Positions 36,519-46,095 of a stretch of 64,000 bases of DNA are shown one piece after another. Origin of the DNA: Chelonoidis abingdonii. Taxonomy: Eukaryota; Chordata; Testudines; Testudinidae. The position numbers and the translations under genes were made by a program. The DNA lies in assembly GCF_003597395.2 (NCBI RefSeq), contig NC_133773.1:79312494-79376493 (forward strand), read 5' to 3'. The notes under the pieces are model-generated. The model saw only the letters and a list, made by a program, of their open reading frames with translations. It was not told where the DNA came from and did no database searches. How positions within the stretch are numbered: position 1 is the stretch's first letter; each line of letters starts with the position of its first letter.

Positions 36519-37317
36519 TGTCATAAATGGATAGGTAAGGTAAGGGTTAAGTTTCTTTTACCTGGAAAGGGTAACCAAACACCTGACCAGAGGACCAATC
36601 AGAGAACTGGATTGTTTAAAGTCAGGGGCGGGAATTTGTATACCAGGGGTCTTTGTTGTTTGCTCAGCTGTGAGTAAACAAGGTTTCCTCCTAACTCCAT
36701 CTTATCTTAAAGTTTCTTCTAAACATCTGTAAGTACCCAGGGAACGCAAAGTAATTCGGCTATGATGATCTTTGTGGTGTATTTACCTGTATGTTGATTT
36801 GTTGGACTGGTTTAATTGGGCTATCTTTAAATCAGACTGTTTCTTTATATTTCTTATAAGCAAGACCTGTATTGAGTTTCTTAATGCAAGATATTGTTTT
36901 ATATTTTCTTTCTTTTTTTATAAAGTTTTCTTTTGTAAACTTGTGAAGTCTTTTCAGGAGGCAAAGGGAAAGCCAGGCTGTGGGCTAATTCCTATTTTGT
37001 CAGGGAAAGAGCAGCTACGGGGAAAGAGACGAAAGAATCTCTCTGTTCTTCTGGTGGTTACACGTTTTTTCCTCGTCCTGAGCAAGGGGGTGCAGGCAGG
37101 CTGTGGGTATTTGCATCTCCATTGTCTGAGGGAAGCAGAAAAGCTGGTTTCTTACTTCACCAGTTAGCGCGAGGCAAGCCTGGGAGGAGACGAGGGGAAG
37201 GGTTATCTCCCTGCTTTTAGCATCCAAGGGATTGGAATCTGGGTGTCCCACCAAGGGAGGGTTGGGGACACCAGAGAGAGGAAAAGGGGTGGATCAGCCC
37301 CCATCAAATTCCTGACC
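36519..37317 (+). mobile_element. Gypsy LTR (about 799 bp)
   Basis: Begins TGTCATAAATGG and ends TGACC, giving near-inverted termini (TGTCA versus TGAC plus one altered base). A CCAAT motif ('gaccaatcag', near 36592) and a weak TATA-like 'gtatac' near 36639 lie in the first part. 'ATAAAG' near 36920 could be a poly-A signal. It is the only LTR in the window. It has pol sequence and a polypurine tract on its left and a primer-binding site on its right. The frames at 36772-37167 and 37015-37400 are shadows of this LTR. Confidence 0.75.
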
Positions 37318-37328
37318 TGGTGGCAGCG
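37318..37328 (+). promoter_or_regulatory. tRNA-Leu-type primer-binding site
   Basis: TGGTGGCAGCG is complementary to the CGCTGCCACCA end typical of vertebrate tRNA-Leu. It starts right after the LTR, as a minus-strand primer site should. The short internal leader that follows to about 37460 contains repeated 'aagtccaaatttggga / aagtccaggtctggga' phrases. Confidence 0.7.
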
Positions 37329-37460
37329 AGAATATCCAAGCTGGTAGTGAGCTTGGGGGAGTTTCAGGTAAGCCCCCAAACTTTGGACGCAAAAGTCCAA
37401 ATTTGGGACAGGACCAGACTGGTGGACACTAAAGTCCAGGTCTGGGACTGGACGGCTAGA
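37329..37460 (+). mobile_element. Gypsy 5' leader, truncated
   Basis: GC-richer sequence after the primer-binding site with two echoing phrases on 'aaagtccaaatttgggacag' and 'aaagtccaggtctgggactg'. It breaks off near 37460 into AT-rich sequence. No gag start is visible. Confidence 0.5.
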
Positions 37461-40394
37461 TTAATGAAGAAAGCAGTTTGATATTTTTAAATAGTAATCA
37501 TGTCTATTCATTTTCAGTTTAAAGGCTCATTTTTTGCAGTTAAATATTTTAGCCAATTAGTGAAACTTCTGTGTAGGAACCAGATTTATACTCTTAAGGC
37601 AATCATTGGGTATCACTTTTCTACAAATGACAAATAATTTGTTTTCACTCATATGCAAATCAACTGCATTTATATCAGTAGGCAATGGAAATATCATGTC
37701 TCCCTTACTCTGAACTTCATGGAATAATCATGACAGTAAAGATTTTAATTTTTTATTCTAAGTGCTGACATCATATTATTTTTACTGTACTGTGAACTCT
37801 GTCTTCCAAGTATGTCTTATGTTTAAAACGTCTTTTCTTTTTAATATTAGTCAGTATCAAGGGACAGACTTTCTCTACCTTCCTTCTGTTGCCAGCAAGG
37901 GAACATACCATAATGACTGTTACCAAGTGACTATTAAAGTTTGCAACTTCACTGCAGACTCCCTGAAAATACATTGAGATGTACATGATCAGAGAAAATA
38001 TTTCTAAGTAATTAAACTCTATAACATGCAAACTATGAGATTTTTACAGGGCCAAAATAAAATGTAGTACAAACACAACAGGAAATCAGAATAATCAACA
38101 GGATCTTTATTTTGTGCTTATACTGTACTGTATAAAAATATGCTGTGTTGGTGTCCTATCATGTAGACATTTATAGTATTCTGCTGTTATGTTACTGATT
38201 TCTTTTTTATTTCTACTTTTTAAATTCAAAATATTAATTACTATTTAAATAGGAATATTATTTAATATGACTTTAGTTTCTCTGATGATAATTGAATGAA
38301 ATCACTGTATATGATAAAGTTCTGAATTTTCTTTTCAGTGAAGAAATAACTAGAATAAAATCAGCATAAATGTTAGCGTGGCTGGGTTTATATATAGCTA
38401 CTATTGTGGCACCTGACTTCTCATTTGGAGTGAATGAATGGGTTGAGTAGAAACAGGAAGCCTAGACTCTCTTCAGCAGACCTACTTGTGATCTCCTGGA
38501 ACAAATTCCTTCAGAACCTTACAGAAATTTTAGCCTTGCTGTGTGGAACTACGAAGTAATTTAAGAGGTGATATGGAATTAAGCTCAGATGTTAATGTAA
38601 TCTCCTATCCAGGCTTATAGTAACTGGAGGAGGGGAGGGGAAAGCCTTTTGCTTTTGTGATTCGGTTTTATCTATTTTTTTTTAAAGGCATCTGATTGTC
38701 TTTATAGGTTAGAGCATACATTATCCCAAGGTCTCTTTAAAGTCAAGGACTCCATGGATAGGACACATCCAATGCACTGATTTTAGTATAGTTGCACCCA
38801 CTTACGGAAAGGCATAATCAAGTTCAGCTTCATTAGAGTTCTATCATGGACCTCATGTCAATTAAAGTTTAGATTGATGTTCTGGGGTTGTGCAGCTACA
38901 TCAAGTTTCTTTTTCCCCCACTTAGTGTGCTAGATGTGCAGAATCCTGCTCTCCGAGTGGTATAGTATACATCAATGCTTCAAGTCGGGGTTTTACGTTG
39001 TGACTTCCACCACAGAGATTAAAGAAGACAAATGTAGCTGGATGGCTATTACACAACAGGAAGGGAAACAAGACCTAAAAGGAATGGGAGAAGGAAAACT
39101 GAATGAGGGAAAGAGGGGAGTGAAGAGAACTAAAAACATATAGAATCATGGGCCACTAAAGGAAGTGGAGCTCATTAACTCCTTCATGGCCTTATGTATG
39201 TGCAACATAAGTCAGGCAAATATATATATTTATTTTCCTCATACAATACTAGTGTTTGTCATACTGATTTTTAACCACAAATGTGGTGCTTAAGTATGCA
39301 CTGTGCATTGGTAGTAAAGTAAATATTCTGAGCACTAGAATCAAATCTATAAGGCACCTGTGAGGTTTTGCATGGGATCTCTGCACCTCTGCATGGGAAC
39401 ACCTGTAAATTTTATACAGGAGGTAAACAACTTCAAGTTTTCCTTTGTTGGAAACATTGTAGATTTTTCATAACTTTCATGTCCGGTGCTCTCTGATTTT
39501 AATGGCAACATGAAATTCTACCTTTATATTCCACGTTCTTCCCTTTAAGTGCAAGGATATCCCTTCAATTAATCTTATGGGAATTTTTGTACCTCCCTAC
39601 TTCAAAGACTTCAGAGCGTGACCCAATAATTTTAGTAGATTTGCCAGATAAGGCATCTCAATTCAAAAGAGACAAAGAGGTCCTCCTCATCTTTTTATGC
39701 TACATTAAAAAGATATGGAAACCTATTTTCTGCATGAAAATTGATGAGAATACAAGATCTAAGACTATCTCACCAAGTAGATATCTCAAGAGAAAGATCA
39801 GAGGAAATGCTAAGGCAGGCACCACTACTGTTGTGTTATGCCAAACAAATCAACAAGTGGTCCATTTCTTATTTCTTGGTACCTTGTTTTGGGGAGAGCA
39901 CTTGGTTTATAGAAAATTGTGAAGGATGCAATAGTCAGTGGAGAATTACACCTTCTTATAAAACTATATGCAATGCCTCTTTCTGTCAAAGCAGAAGTGA
40001 ATTGTAGAAAACTCCATGCCTTTTGTAGTGAAAATATCATTATAAATCAGTTAGCTTAAAGACCAGATTTTATAGTAACCTACAATTCAAGTTTTGTATC
40101 CACTCAGTGCTTCACATGTAATGAGACATGAGCATCCAAATAATTTCTAAAGTCAGCAACTATTCATGTATGGACAAAACACTGCATACTTTACAGGATT
40201 GATATACAATGGTGATGAATGCCAGTCCATATAAGAACAAGGCCAATCCCTCAATCAAATTACCACTATAATATGCTCAATTATGTATCTTTTTGTCCTT
40301 TTGTGTGGAATTCTGTCTGTCATGTGTACTGATTCTAACAGGAAACAGCAGAAAGGATGGCAGCATCTTCTCCTGCTTTTACACAAATTTATTC
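37461..40394. other. AT-rich stretch without recognised gene
   Basis: No named repeat or exon. Frames at 39587-39922 and 39741-40007 overlap in different phases and look like chance. Confidence 0.45.
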
Positions 40395-40397
40395 TTA

Positions 40398-40414
40398 GAG
40401 TATGTCTACACTAC
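40398..40414 (+). repeat. Harbinger left terminal inverted repeat
   Basis: GAGTATGTCTACACTAC. The last 11 bases match the right end in register. Confidence 0.9.
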
Positions 40415-40730
40415 GAAATTAGGTCACTTTTATAAAAGTTGATTTTAAAAATCAATTTTATACAGTCAATTTGCATATGTCCACACTAAGCACATTAAGT
40501 CAGCAGAGTGTGTCCTCACTAGCGTGTCTAGCATTGACTTACGGAGCAGTGCACTGTGGGTAGCTATCCCACAGTTCCCACAGTCTCCGCTGCCTATTGG
40601 AATTCTGGGCTAAGCTCCCAATGCCTGATGGGGCAAAAATATTGTCACGGGTGGTTTTGGATACATGTCGTCAGTTGCCCCTCCCTCTATGAAAGCAACG
40701 TCAGACAATCATTTTGTGCCTTTTTCCTAT

Positions 40731-40939
40731 GCAGACACTATACCATGGCAAGCATGGAGCCCGCTCAGCTCACCATCACTGCTGCTGTTGTGTCCTGGGT
40801 GCTGCTATCAGCAGATGGTGCAGTAGGACTGCTAACCATTGTCATCCACCGCTTCTGCTACAACTCTGCTGTCCTGCAGATGCCATACCATGGCAAGCAT
40901 GGAGCCCGCTCAGCTCACTGTCACTGCTGCAGTTGTGAG
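40731..40939 (+). repeat. Tandem duplication of the transposase start region
   Basis: A 64-base segment containing 'taccatggcaagcatggagc' occurs at 40731-40794 and again at 40876-40939, offset by 145 bases. Each copy offers the same ATG and the first 15 or so codons. Only the second copy runs on in frame into the transposase N-terminus; the first runs into 'tgtcctgggtgctgctatca'. Confidence 0.9.
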
Positions 40940-42168
40940 CATTGTAAACACCTCATGCATTATCCTTGAGTATATGCAGAACTGGGCTAAGAGACGCCAG
41001 CATGAGGAGGATTTTGATAAGGCTATGGACACAGATATTCCTGAAAGCATGGGCTGTGGCAGTTGGGACATCATAGTGGCACTGGGGCTGGTTGCTACAG
41101 TGGAATACTGATTATGGGCCAGCAAACAAGCACAGACTTGTGGGACTGCATTGTGTTGCAGGTATGGGATGATTCACGGTGGCTGCAAAACTTTAATATG
41201 TGTAAGGCCACTTTCCTGGAACTCTGTGAGTTGCTTTCCCCCACCCTGAAGCACAGGAATACCAAGAAGAGAGCTGCCCTGACAGTTGCAAAGCAAGTGG
41301 CGATAGACCTGTGGAAGCTTGCAACGCCAGACATCTACTGGTCAGTCGGGAATCGATTTGGAGTGGGCAAGCCTACTGTGGGGGCTGCTGTGATCCAAGT
41401 AACCAATGCAATCATTGATGTTCTGTTCTCAAGGGTAGTGACTCTGGGAAATGTACAGGTCATAGTGGATGGCTTTGCTGCAATGGTGTTCCCTAACTGT
41501 GGTGGGGTGATAGATGGAATGCATATCCCCATCTTGGCACTGGACCAACTTGCCAACCAGTACATAAATCGCAAGGGGTACTTCTCAATGGTGCTGCAAA
41601 CAATGGTGGATCACAAGGACATTTCACCGACATCAATGTCAGATAGCCAGAAAAAGTGCATGATGTTTGCATCTTTAAGAACTCCAGGCTGTTCAAGCAG
41701 CTGTAAGAAGGGACTTACTTCTCAGACCAGAAAATTACTATGGGGGATGTTGAAATGCCAATAATTGTCCTTGGGGTCCCAGCCTACCCCTTGCTCCCAT
41801 GGCTCATGAAACCTTACACAGGCAGCCTGGACAGTAGTAAGAAGCAGTTCAGCTATAGGCTGAGCAAGTGCAGAATGGTGGTAGAGTGTGCCTTTGGACG
41901 TTTAAAAGCTCGCTGGCGCTGTTTGCTGACTAGGTCAGACCTCAGTGAAACCAAAATTCCCATTGTTATTGCTGCTTGCTGTGTGCTCCACAATCTTTGT
42001 GAGAATAAGGGGGAGACATTTATGGCGGGGTGGGAGATTGAGACAAATCGCCTGGCATCCAGTTATGAACAACCAGATGCCAGGGCAATTAGAAGAGTAC
42101 AGCTAGGTCCACTGCCCATCAGAGTGGCTTTGAAAACCAGTTTCATGACTGGCCAGGCTTCGGTGTGA
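40890..42168 (+). pseudogene. HARBI1-like DDE transposase, broken
   Basis: Encodes the nuclease of a PIF/Harbinger transposon (DDE_Tnp_4 type), which cuts at the terminal repeats. The N-terminal part begins MASMEPAQLTVTAAVVS (ATG 40890) and stops at a TGA at 41109, after ATVEY. The main part continues in another frame: WDDSRWLQNFNMCKATF, GNRFGVGKPTVGAAV and the first catalytic Asp in GVIDGMHIPIL (codon 41513). The region of the second Asp near 41615-41665 is frameshifted and unreadable. A one-base loss near 41735 moves the rest to a third frame: DVEMPIIVLG, the catalytic Glu in VVECAFGRLKARW (codon 41884), then CCVLHNLCE, ending at 42168. Total size of about 420 codons fits the family. The host gene HARBI1 is related but is single copy; this one sits between transposon ends. 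AATAAA follows at 42254-42259. Confidence 0.92.
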
Positions 42169-42253
42169 CAGTTGTGTGTATTTCTCCTTGATGCAAACCC
42201 ACCCCCTTTGTTGATTTTAATTCCCTGTAAGCCAACCATCCTCCCCTCTTTGA

Positions 42254-42259
42254 AATAAA
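42254..42259 (+). terminator. Poly-A signal of transposase
   Basis: AATAAA 86 bases after the transposase stop at 42168. Confidence 0.7.
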
Positions 42260-42369
42260 GTAGCTATTGTTTTGAAACCATGCATTCTTTCTTTAATAAT
42301 TAAAAAAATAGATAATGGACAAGATAGCCCAGGTTGGGTGGGGGGAGAGAGAAGGACAAGTCCACATTG

Positions 42370-42375
42370 TTTATT
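42370..42375 (-). terminator. Poly-A signal of Myb-like gene
   Basis: AATAAA on the minus strand, 16 bases after the end of the Myb-like frame at 42392. Confidence 0.65.
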
Positions 42376-42391
42376 GTAGCCATATTACAAA

Positions 42392-43751
42392 TCAAACTGC
42401 TTGAATGACAGCCTTCTGTTGCTTGGGCCATCCTCTGGAGTTGAGTGGCCGGGTGTCCGGAGCCTCCCCCACCCGCTTTCTTGGGTGTCTGGGTGAGGAG
42501 GCTATGGAACATGGAGAAGAGGGTAGGTGGTTATGTAGTTGATGCAGCAAGGGTCTGTGGTCTGAATGGCTTTCCTGCAGCTCCAACACATGCTTCATTA
42601 TGTCTGTTTGCTCCCCCAACAGATGCTTCAGCATGTCCATTTGCTCCCCCATTAGTCTCAATATCATGTCCTGCCTCCTCTCTTCGAGCTTGCTCAATTT
42701 TTTCCTCGCCTGTGCCACTGAATGTCTCCATGCATTGAGCTATGCCCTATCAGTGCAGGAGGACTGCATCAGCTGGGAAAATATGTCATCGCGAGTGCGT
42801 TTTTTTGCCTTCTAATCTGCGATAACCGCAGAGATGGATATGATAGAGGGAACATAGAAACATATGCACCTGCAGCGAGATAAAAAGGGATAATAAAATT
42901 GGGTTGACTTCTTACGCCTTTATGATATGTAGGAATATTTTTAAACTGCAGTGTCCCTCTTTCCCAGCAATGGGTTGGGTTTCAATTTCACATTTAAAAG
43001 AAGGGGCTGCAGTATTTGGGTAGATGTGCAGAATACACCTACCCCCACCCTGCCATGTGGCTATTCTCTGAGATGATCCCTTTTAGCCAAGCACAAACAG
43101 CCCAGCATGAATGGGGTCCTTTTACTTTTCCTTTATAAAATTTCCCCTATTTCAACTTGGTGACCATGAAGACTATTGCTTTTAAACCCTGTACTGTAGT
43201 TACAAATGTGTACTCACCAGAGGTGCCTTCTCTGGCTTCAGGGTTGGGAATCTTGCCATGGGAGGGTATTGGCTCCAGGGTTATGAAAAGTTCCTGGCTG
43301 CCAGGGAGAATGGATTCACCACTTGCCTGTTGCACATTCTCCTCCTTATCCTCTTCCTCACCCACAAAATCTTCCTCTGTGTTCCATGAAACTTCCCCCT
43401 TGCAGGTGTCCACAGACAGTGGTGGGATAGTGTTAGGGTCTCCCCCTAGAATGGCATGCAGCTGTTCATAGAAGCGGCATGTGTGGGTCTCTGACCTGGA
43501 GCAACCGTTTGCCTCCTTTGTCTTTTGGTAGGCTTGCCTGAGCTCCTTAACTTTCACGCGGCACTGCTGTGTCCCTCTGGTGTAGATTTTGAAAAATATA
43601 TTTACATTTCTTCTTTTGGATCGGAGTTCTGCCTGCAGATTCTTCTCCCAGTAGAGCAATCAGATCCAGTGTCTCCCTTTCGGTCCATGCTGGAGCTCAT
43701 TTGTGATTCTGGGACTTCATGGTCACTGCTGAGTGCTTCTGAGCTCGCCAT
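42392..43751 (-). pseudogene. Myb/SANT-like DNA-binding protein of Harbinger, two exons, broken
   Basis: The second gene of the transposon. In this class the Myb-like protein binds the element ends or subterminal DNA and brings the transposase to the nucleus. Exon 1 starts at ATG 43751 (MASSEALSSDHEVPESQ). A shift then gives AWTERETLDLIALLGEES, the first helix of the trihelix-type domain. A second shift continues with LQAELRSKRRN, TQQCRVKVKELRQAYQKT and CRFYEQLHAILGG, followed by an acidic stretch (EEDFVGEEEDKEEN). A perfect donor GTGAGT begins at 43217. An acceptor CAG ends at 42817, and exon 2 runs 42816-42392 with a coiled-coil-like segment (SKLEERRQDMILRLMGEQMD, HLLGEQTDIMKHVLELQE). Stops lie just after the acceptor and near 42737. 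Similar genes are annotated in turtles as Myb/SANT-like or ZSCAN29-like. Confidence 0.88.
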
Positions 43752-44075
43752 GCTGACCAAACAGGAAATGAAATTCAAAAGTTCCCGGGGCTTTTCCTGT
43801 GTACCTAGCTAGTGCACTGGAGTTCAAAGTCCTGTCCAGAGCGGTCACAATGGAGCACTCTGGGATAGCTCCCAGAGGCCAATACCATCGATTTGCATCC
43901 ACATTATTCCAAATTTGACCCAGCAAGGTCAATTTTAGCGTTACTCTCCTAGTTAGGGGCGGAGAGGGAGTACAAAAGTCAATTTAAAGAACCTTTTAGG
44001 TCAATGGAACGGAGTTGGTTGTGTGGACGCATTCTTTTTTAATCAACCTAATGTGGCTAAATTCAACCTTGTCCT

Positions 44076-44092
44076 GTAGTGTAGACCAGGCC
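44076..44092 (-). repeat. Harbinger right terminal inverted repeat
   Basis: Read inward from 44092 on the minus strand: GGCCTGGTCTACACTAC. The inner 11 bases match the left end. Confidence 0.9.
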
Positions 44093-44095
44093 TTA

Positions 44096-45540
44096 GTCTT
44101 TCAGTGGAATTATCTTTATTGTTAAAAAGAAGTCTACAGTTTGGTTTACATACTCTGTATAATATGCACTAAAATTGTTGTCCATACTGTATGACAACCT
44201 AGCTTTGCTGTTTAGGAAGAATCTACAAGTTCTCCCTGTGATCATCATGTTTCTTCTGTCAGACAACCAGTTGGCTGCATAGGTGTGACAATAATAGCTG
44301 TTTGATACTACATGCCAGTCATGAGATACAGGAACGCTAAGTAAGTTTGGTTGCACAGGTTTAAATGAGGGCAGAATTTAGACTTATATCTTCTGCAGGG
44401 TGATAATTCTGCCTCGAGGAAAGAAGTTGTAAACTCTGCAAGAAGTTATTACAAAATTCTGTTTTCCCTTTTTTATTTTCAGTGGTTTGGTTTAAGAACA
44501 TAATTCTTATATTTATTTGTATTTATTCTCTATTGGTTATTTTATAGACACATATCCAGAAAAACTGAAAACTAAAGAAAGGAAAGGACACAATACCCTC
44601 TGGATTTTCCTTCCATGTACAAAGTATGCTTACGGAAGCATTCAGTCAACTCTGAGGATCAATGTATTTGTAAGTAGGTTTAACAGAATATAACATAATT
44701 TATAAGGGGTTTTGTGAATAATTTAAAGAATTTTAATATTCTTCCAGGCAGTCTCTCACCTGCACATGCAAACACGCGCACACAGAAAGTTAAAAGAGCA
44801 GTGAGAAGGCAAAAAACATTTTATGACTATAGATTCCCCTAGGGAATTTACTGCAATCCAGATTGAGAAAGGAGAATAAGGGCTGAAAATCTCTTTATTT
44901 TTCTATAGGAAATGCTGAGCTCTTTGGAAAATCCTGCAAGAGGTTCTGTTTGTAAGATTTCTTCTGCAGGCAGCATAAATTAGCCACTGTCTCTGGAAGG
45001 TGGCATATCAAAGAAAAGCCATGAGGGAATGGGTGGAATAAACAAAGGTTCAACCACTAGGGATAATGGAGGGAGACAAGCTTCCAAAATTCCACCCTCC
45101 CTAACCCAAATTTATTACTATTCTGTCTATGTCACTGTACTTGTAGGAATAATGTATTCTCGGTCCTGGATTCATGTGCTTCCACTCTGACTCCTTTTTT
45201 TTTTTTTTTTGCACCACACCGAGAAATCACCACTAACTGATGTGGTGAATACCCACCAAACTTGATTAATCTCAGTCACATGCCTGTTAATTATGGGAGG
45301 AAGTGACAAAGTACAGTTTTGAGATGTTTACAGGACATATGGATATCTTTCTGTTTGATAAATTAAACTAAATTTCTGTGAGCACTAGAGTGACAAGTGG
45401 CTAAGGTTTCGTTTATTTTAAATGTATTTTAAAATTGAATGTCACCAATGTGATTCAAGACAAGTTGGAAAAATCATTATGCTTACCGGTGCGAATTTGA
45501 TGGACGTTCTGTGATGTTAGTCTGTCATGTGGCAAACCCA
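44096..45540. other. Stretch without recognised gene
   Basis: AT-rich. A poly-T run lies near 45198-45210. A 'cacacac'-rich short segment lies near 44765. No exon recognised. Confidence 0.45.
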
Positions 45541-45544
45541 GTAC

Positions 45545-46095
45545 AAATGGCTACAGGCGGGGGGGGGGGGGGGGAGTAGTAATTAGTCCCAGGCGGTTAA
45601 AAGGCCTCTCCCAATCCACTGAGGAGAAATAACCAGGGGGAAATAAGGTCAGCTGGAAAAGGAGTTCCCAGGGGACTAATTAGGTTCAGCTGGTTCCAAC
45701 TGCATGAGACCTTTTCAAACGCTCCCCAGGATGGAAGGGGGGAGGGTGGGATGTGAGAGTGATGGAAGCTGCCAGTAAGCTAGGTGCACCAAGGCTCTGA
45801 ACCCTTCCAGCAAGGAAGGCTGCATTCTGTCCCCAGAAGGGAAGAAAAACGAGCACAACGGACTGACTGAGGGAAGGAATAGCCAGACCCTGTGCTACCT
45901 AGAAGGATTTTCTTTGCCCAATCCTTTGTCTCTAAGACTAAAAAGGACTGAGCCTGCTGAGGAGAAGAAGGTAGTTTGCCACAGTTAGTACAAAATATCT
46001 GTATTTCATTAGTTTGAGTTTGGAGATTTTGCTGTTTTGGGAGTTTATATGTGTGTGAGTGGGCAGGGTTGTTGGTTTTCTGGTGTTTGCAGTTT
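45545..46095 (+). mobile_element. LTR-like block, unclassified
   Basis: A GC-richer block with 'aattagtcccaggcggttaa', 'aggcctctcccaatccactg' and 'ataaccagggggaaataagg', wording I associate with reptile LTRs. A CCAAT and a TTAAAA TATA-like motif occur near 45595-45615. No flanking coding sequence, primer site or target duplication found. Borders are guesses. Confidence 0.35.
45559..45574 (+). repeat. (G)16 homopolymer
   Basis: Sixteen consecutive G. It could form a G-quadruplex and is a likely site of length polymorphism or sequencing error. Confidence 0.95.

Larger units (their letters stand above)
40395..44095. mobile_element. PIF/Harbinger DNA transposon, full length, decayed
   Basis: Element 40398-44092 (3,695 bp) flanked by TTA on both sides (40395-40397 and 44093-44095), the 3-bp target duplication typical of PIF/Harbinger. 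The terminal inverted repeats share GTCTACACTAC in register, six bases in from each end. Inside are two convergent genes: a DDE transposase on the plus strand (40890-42168) and a Myb/SANT-like gene on the minus strand (43751-42392). This is the standard two-gene layout, in which both proteins are needed for movement. Poly-A signals of both genes lie between them (42254 plus, 42375 minus). Both genes carry stops and frameshifts, so the copy is inactive, but its damage is mild compared with the CR1 copies. Confidence 0.93.

Noticed and set aside
36772..37400. Frames of 131, 79 and 65 codons as genes
   Set aside because: They fall inside the gypsy LTR and its leader, on both strands.
42445..42815. 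Plus-strand frames of 97 and 71 codons
   Set aside because: Antisense shadows of exon 2 of the Myb-like pseudogene.
40398..44092. A domesticated host HARBI1 or MSANTD gene
   Set aside because: Both genes are frameshifted and lie inside intact transposon ends with a TTA duplication, so this is a transposon copy and not a host gene.
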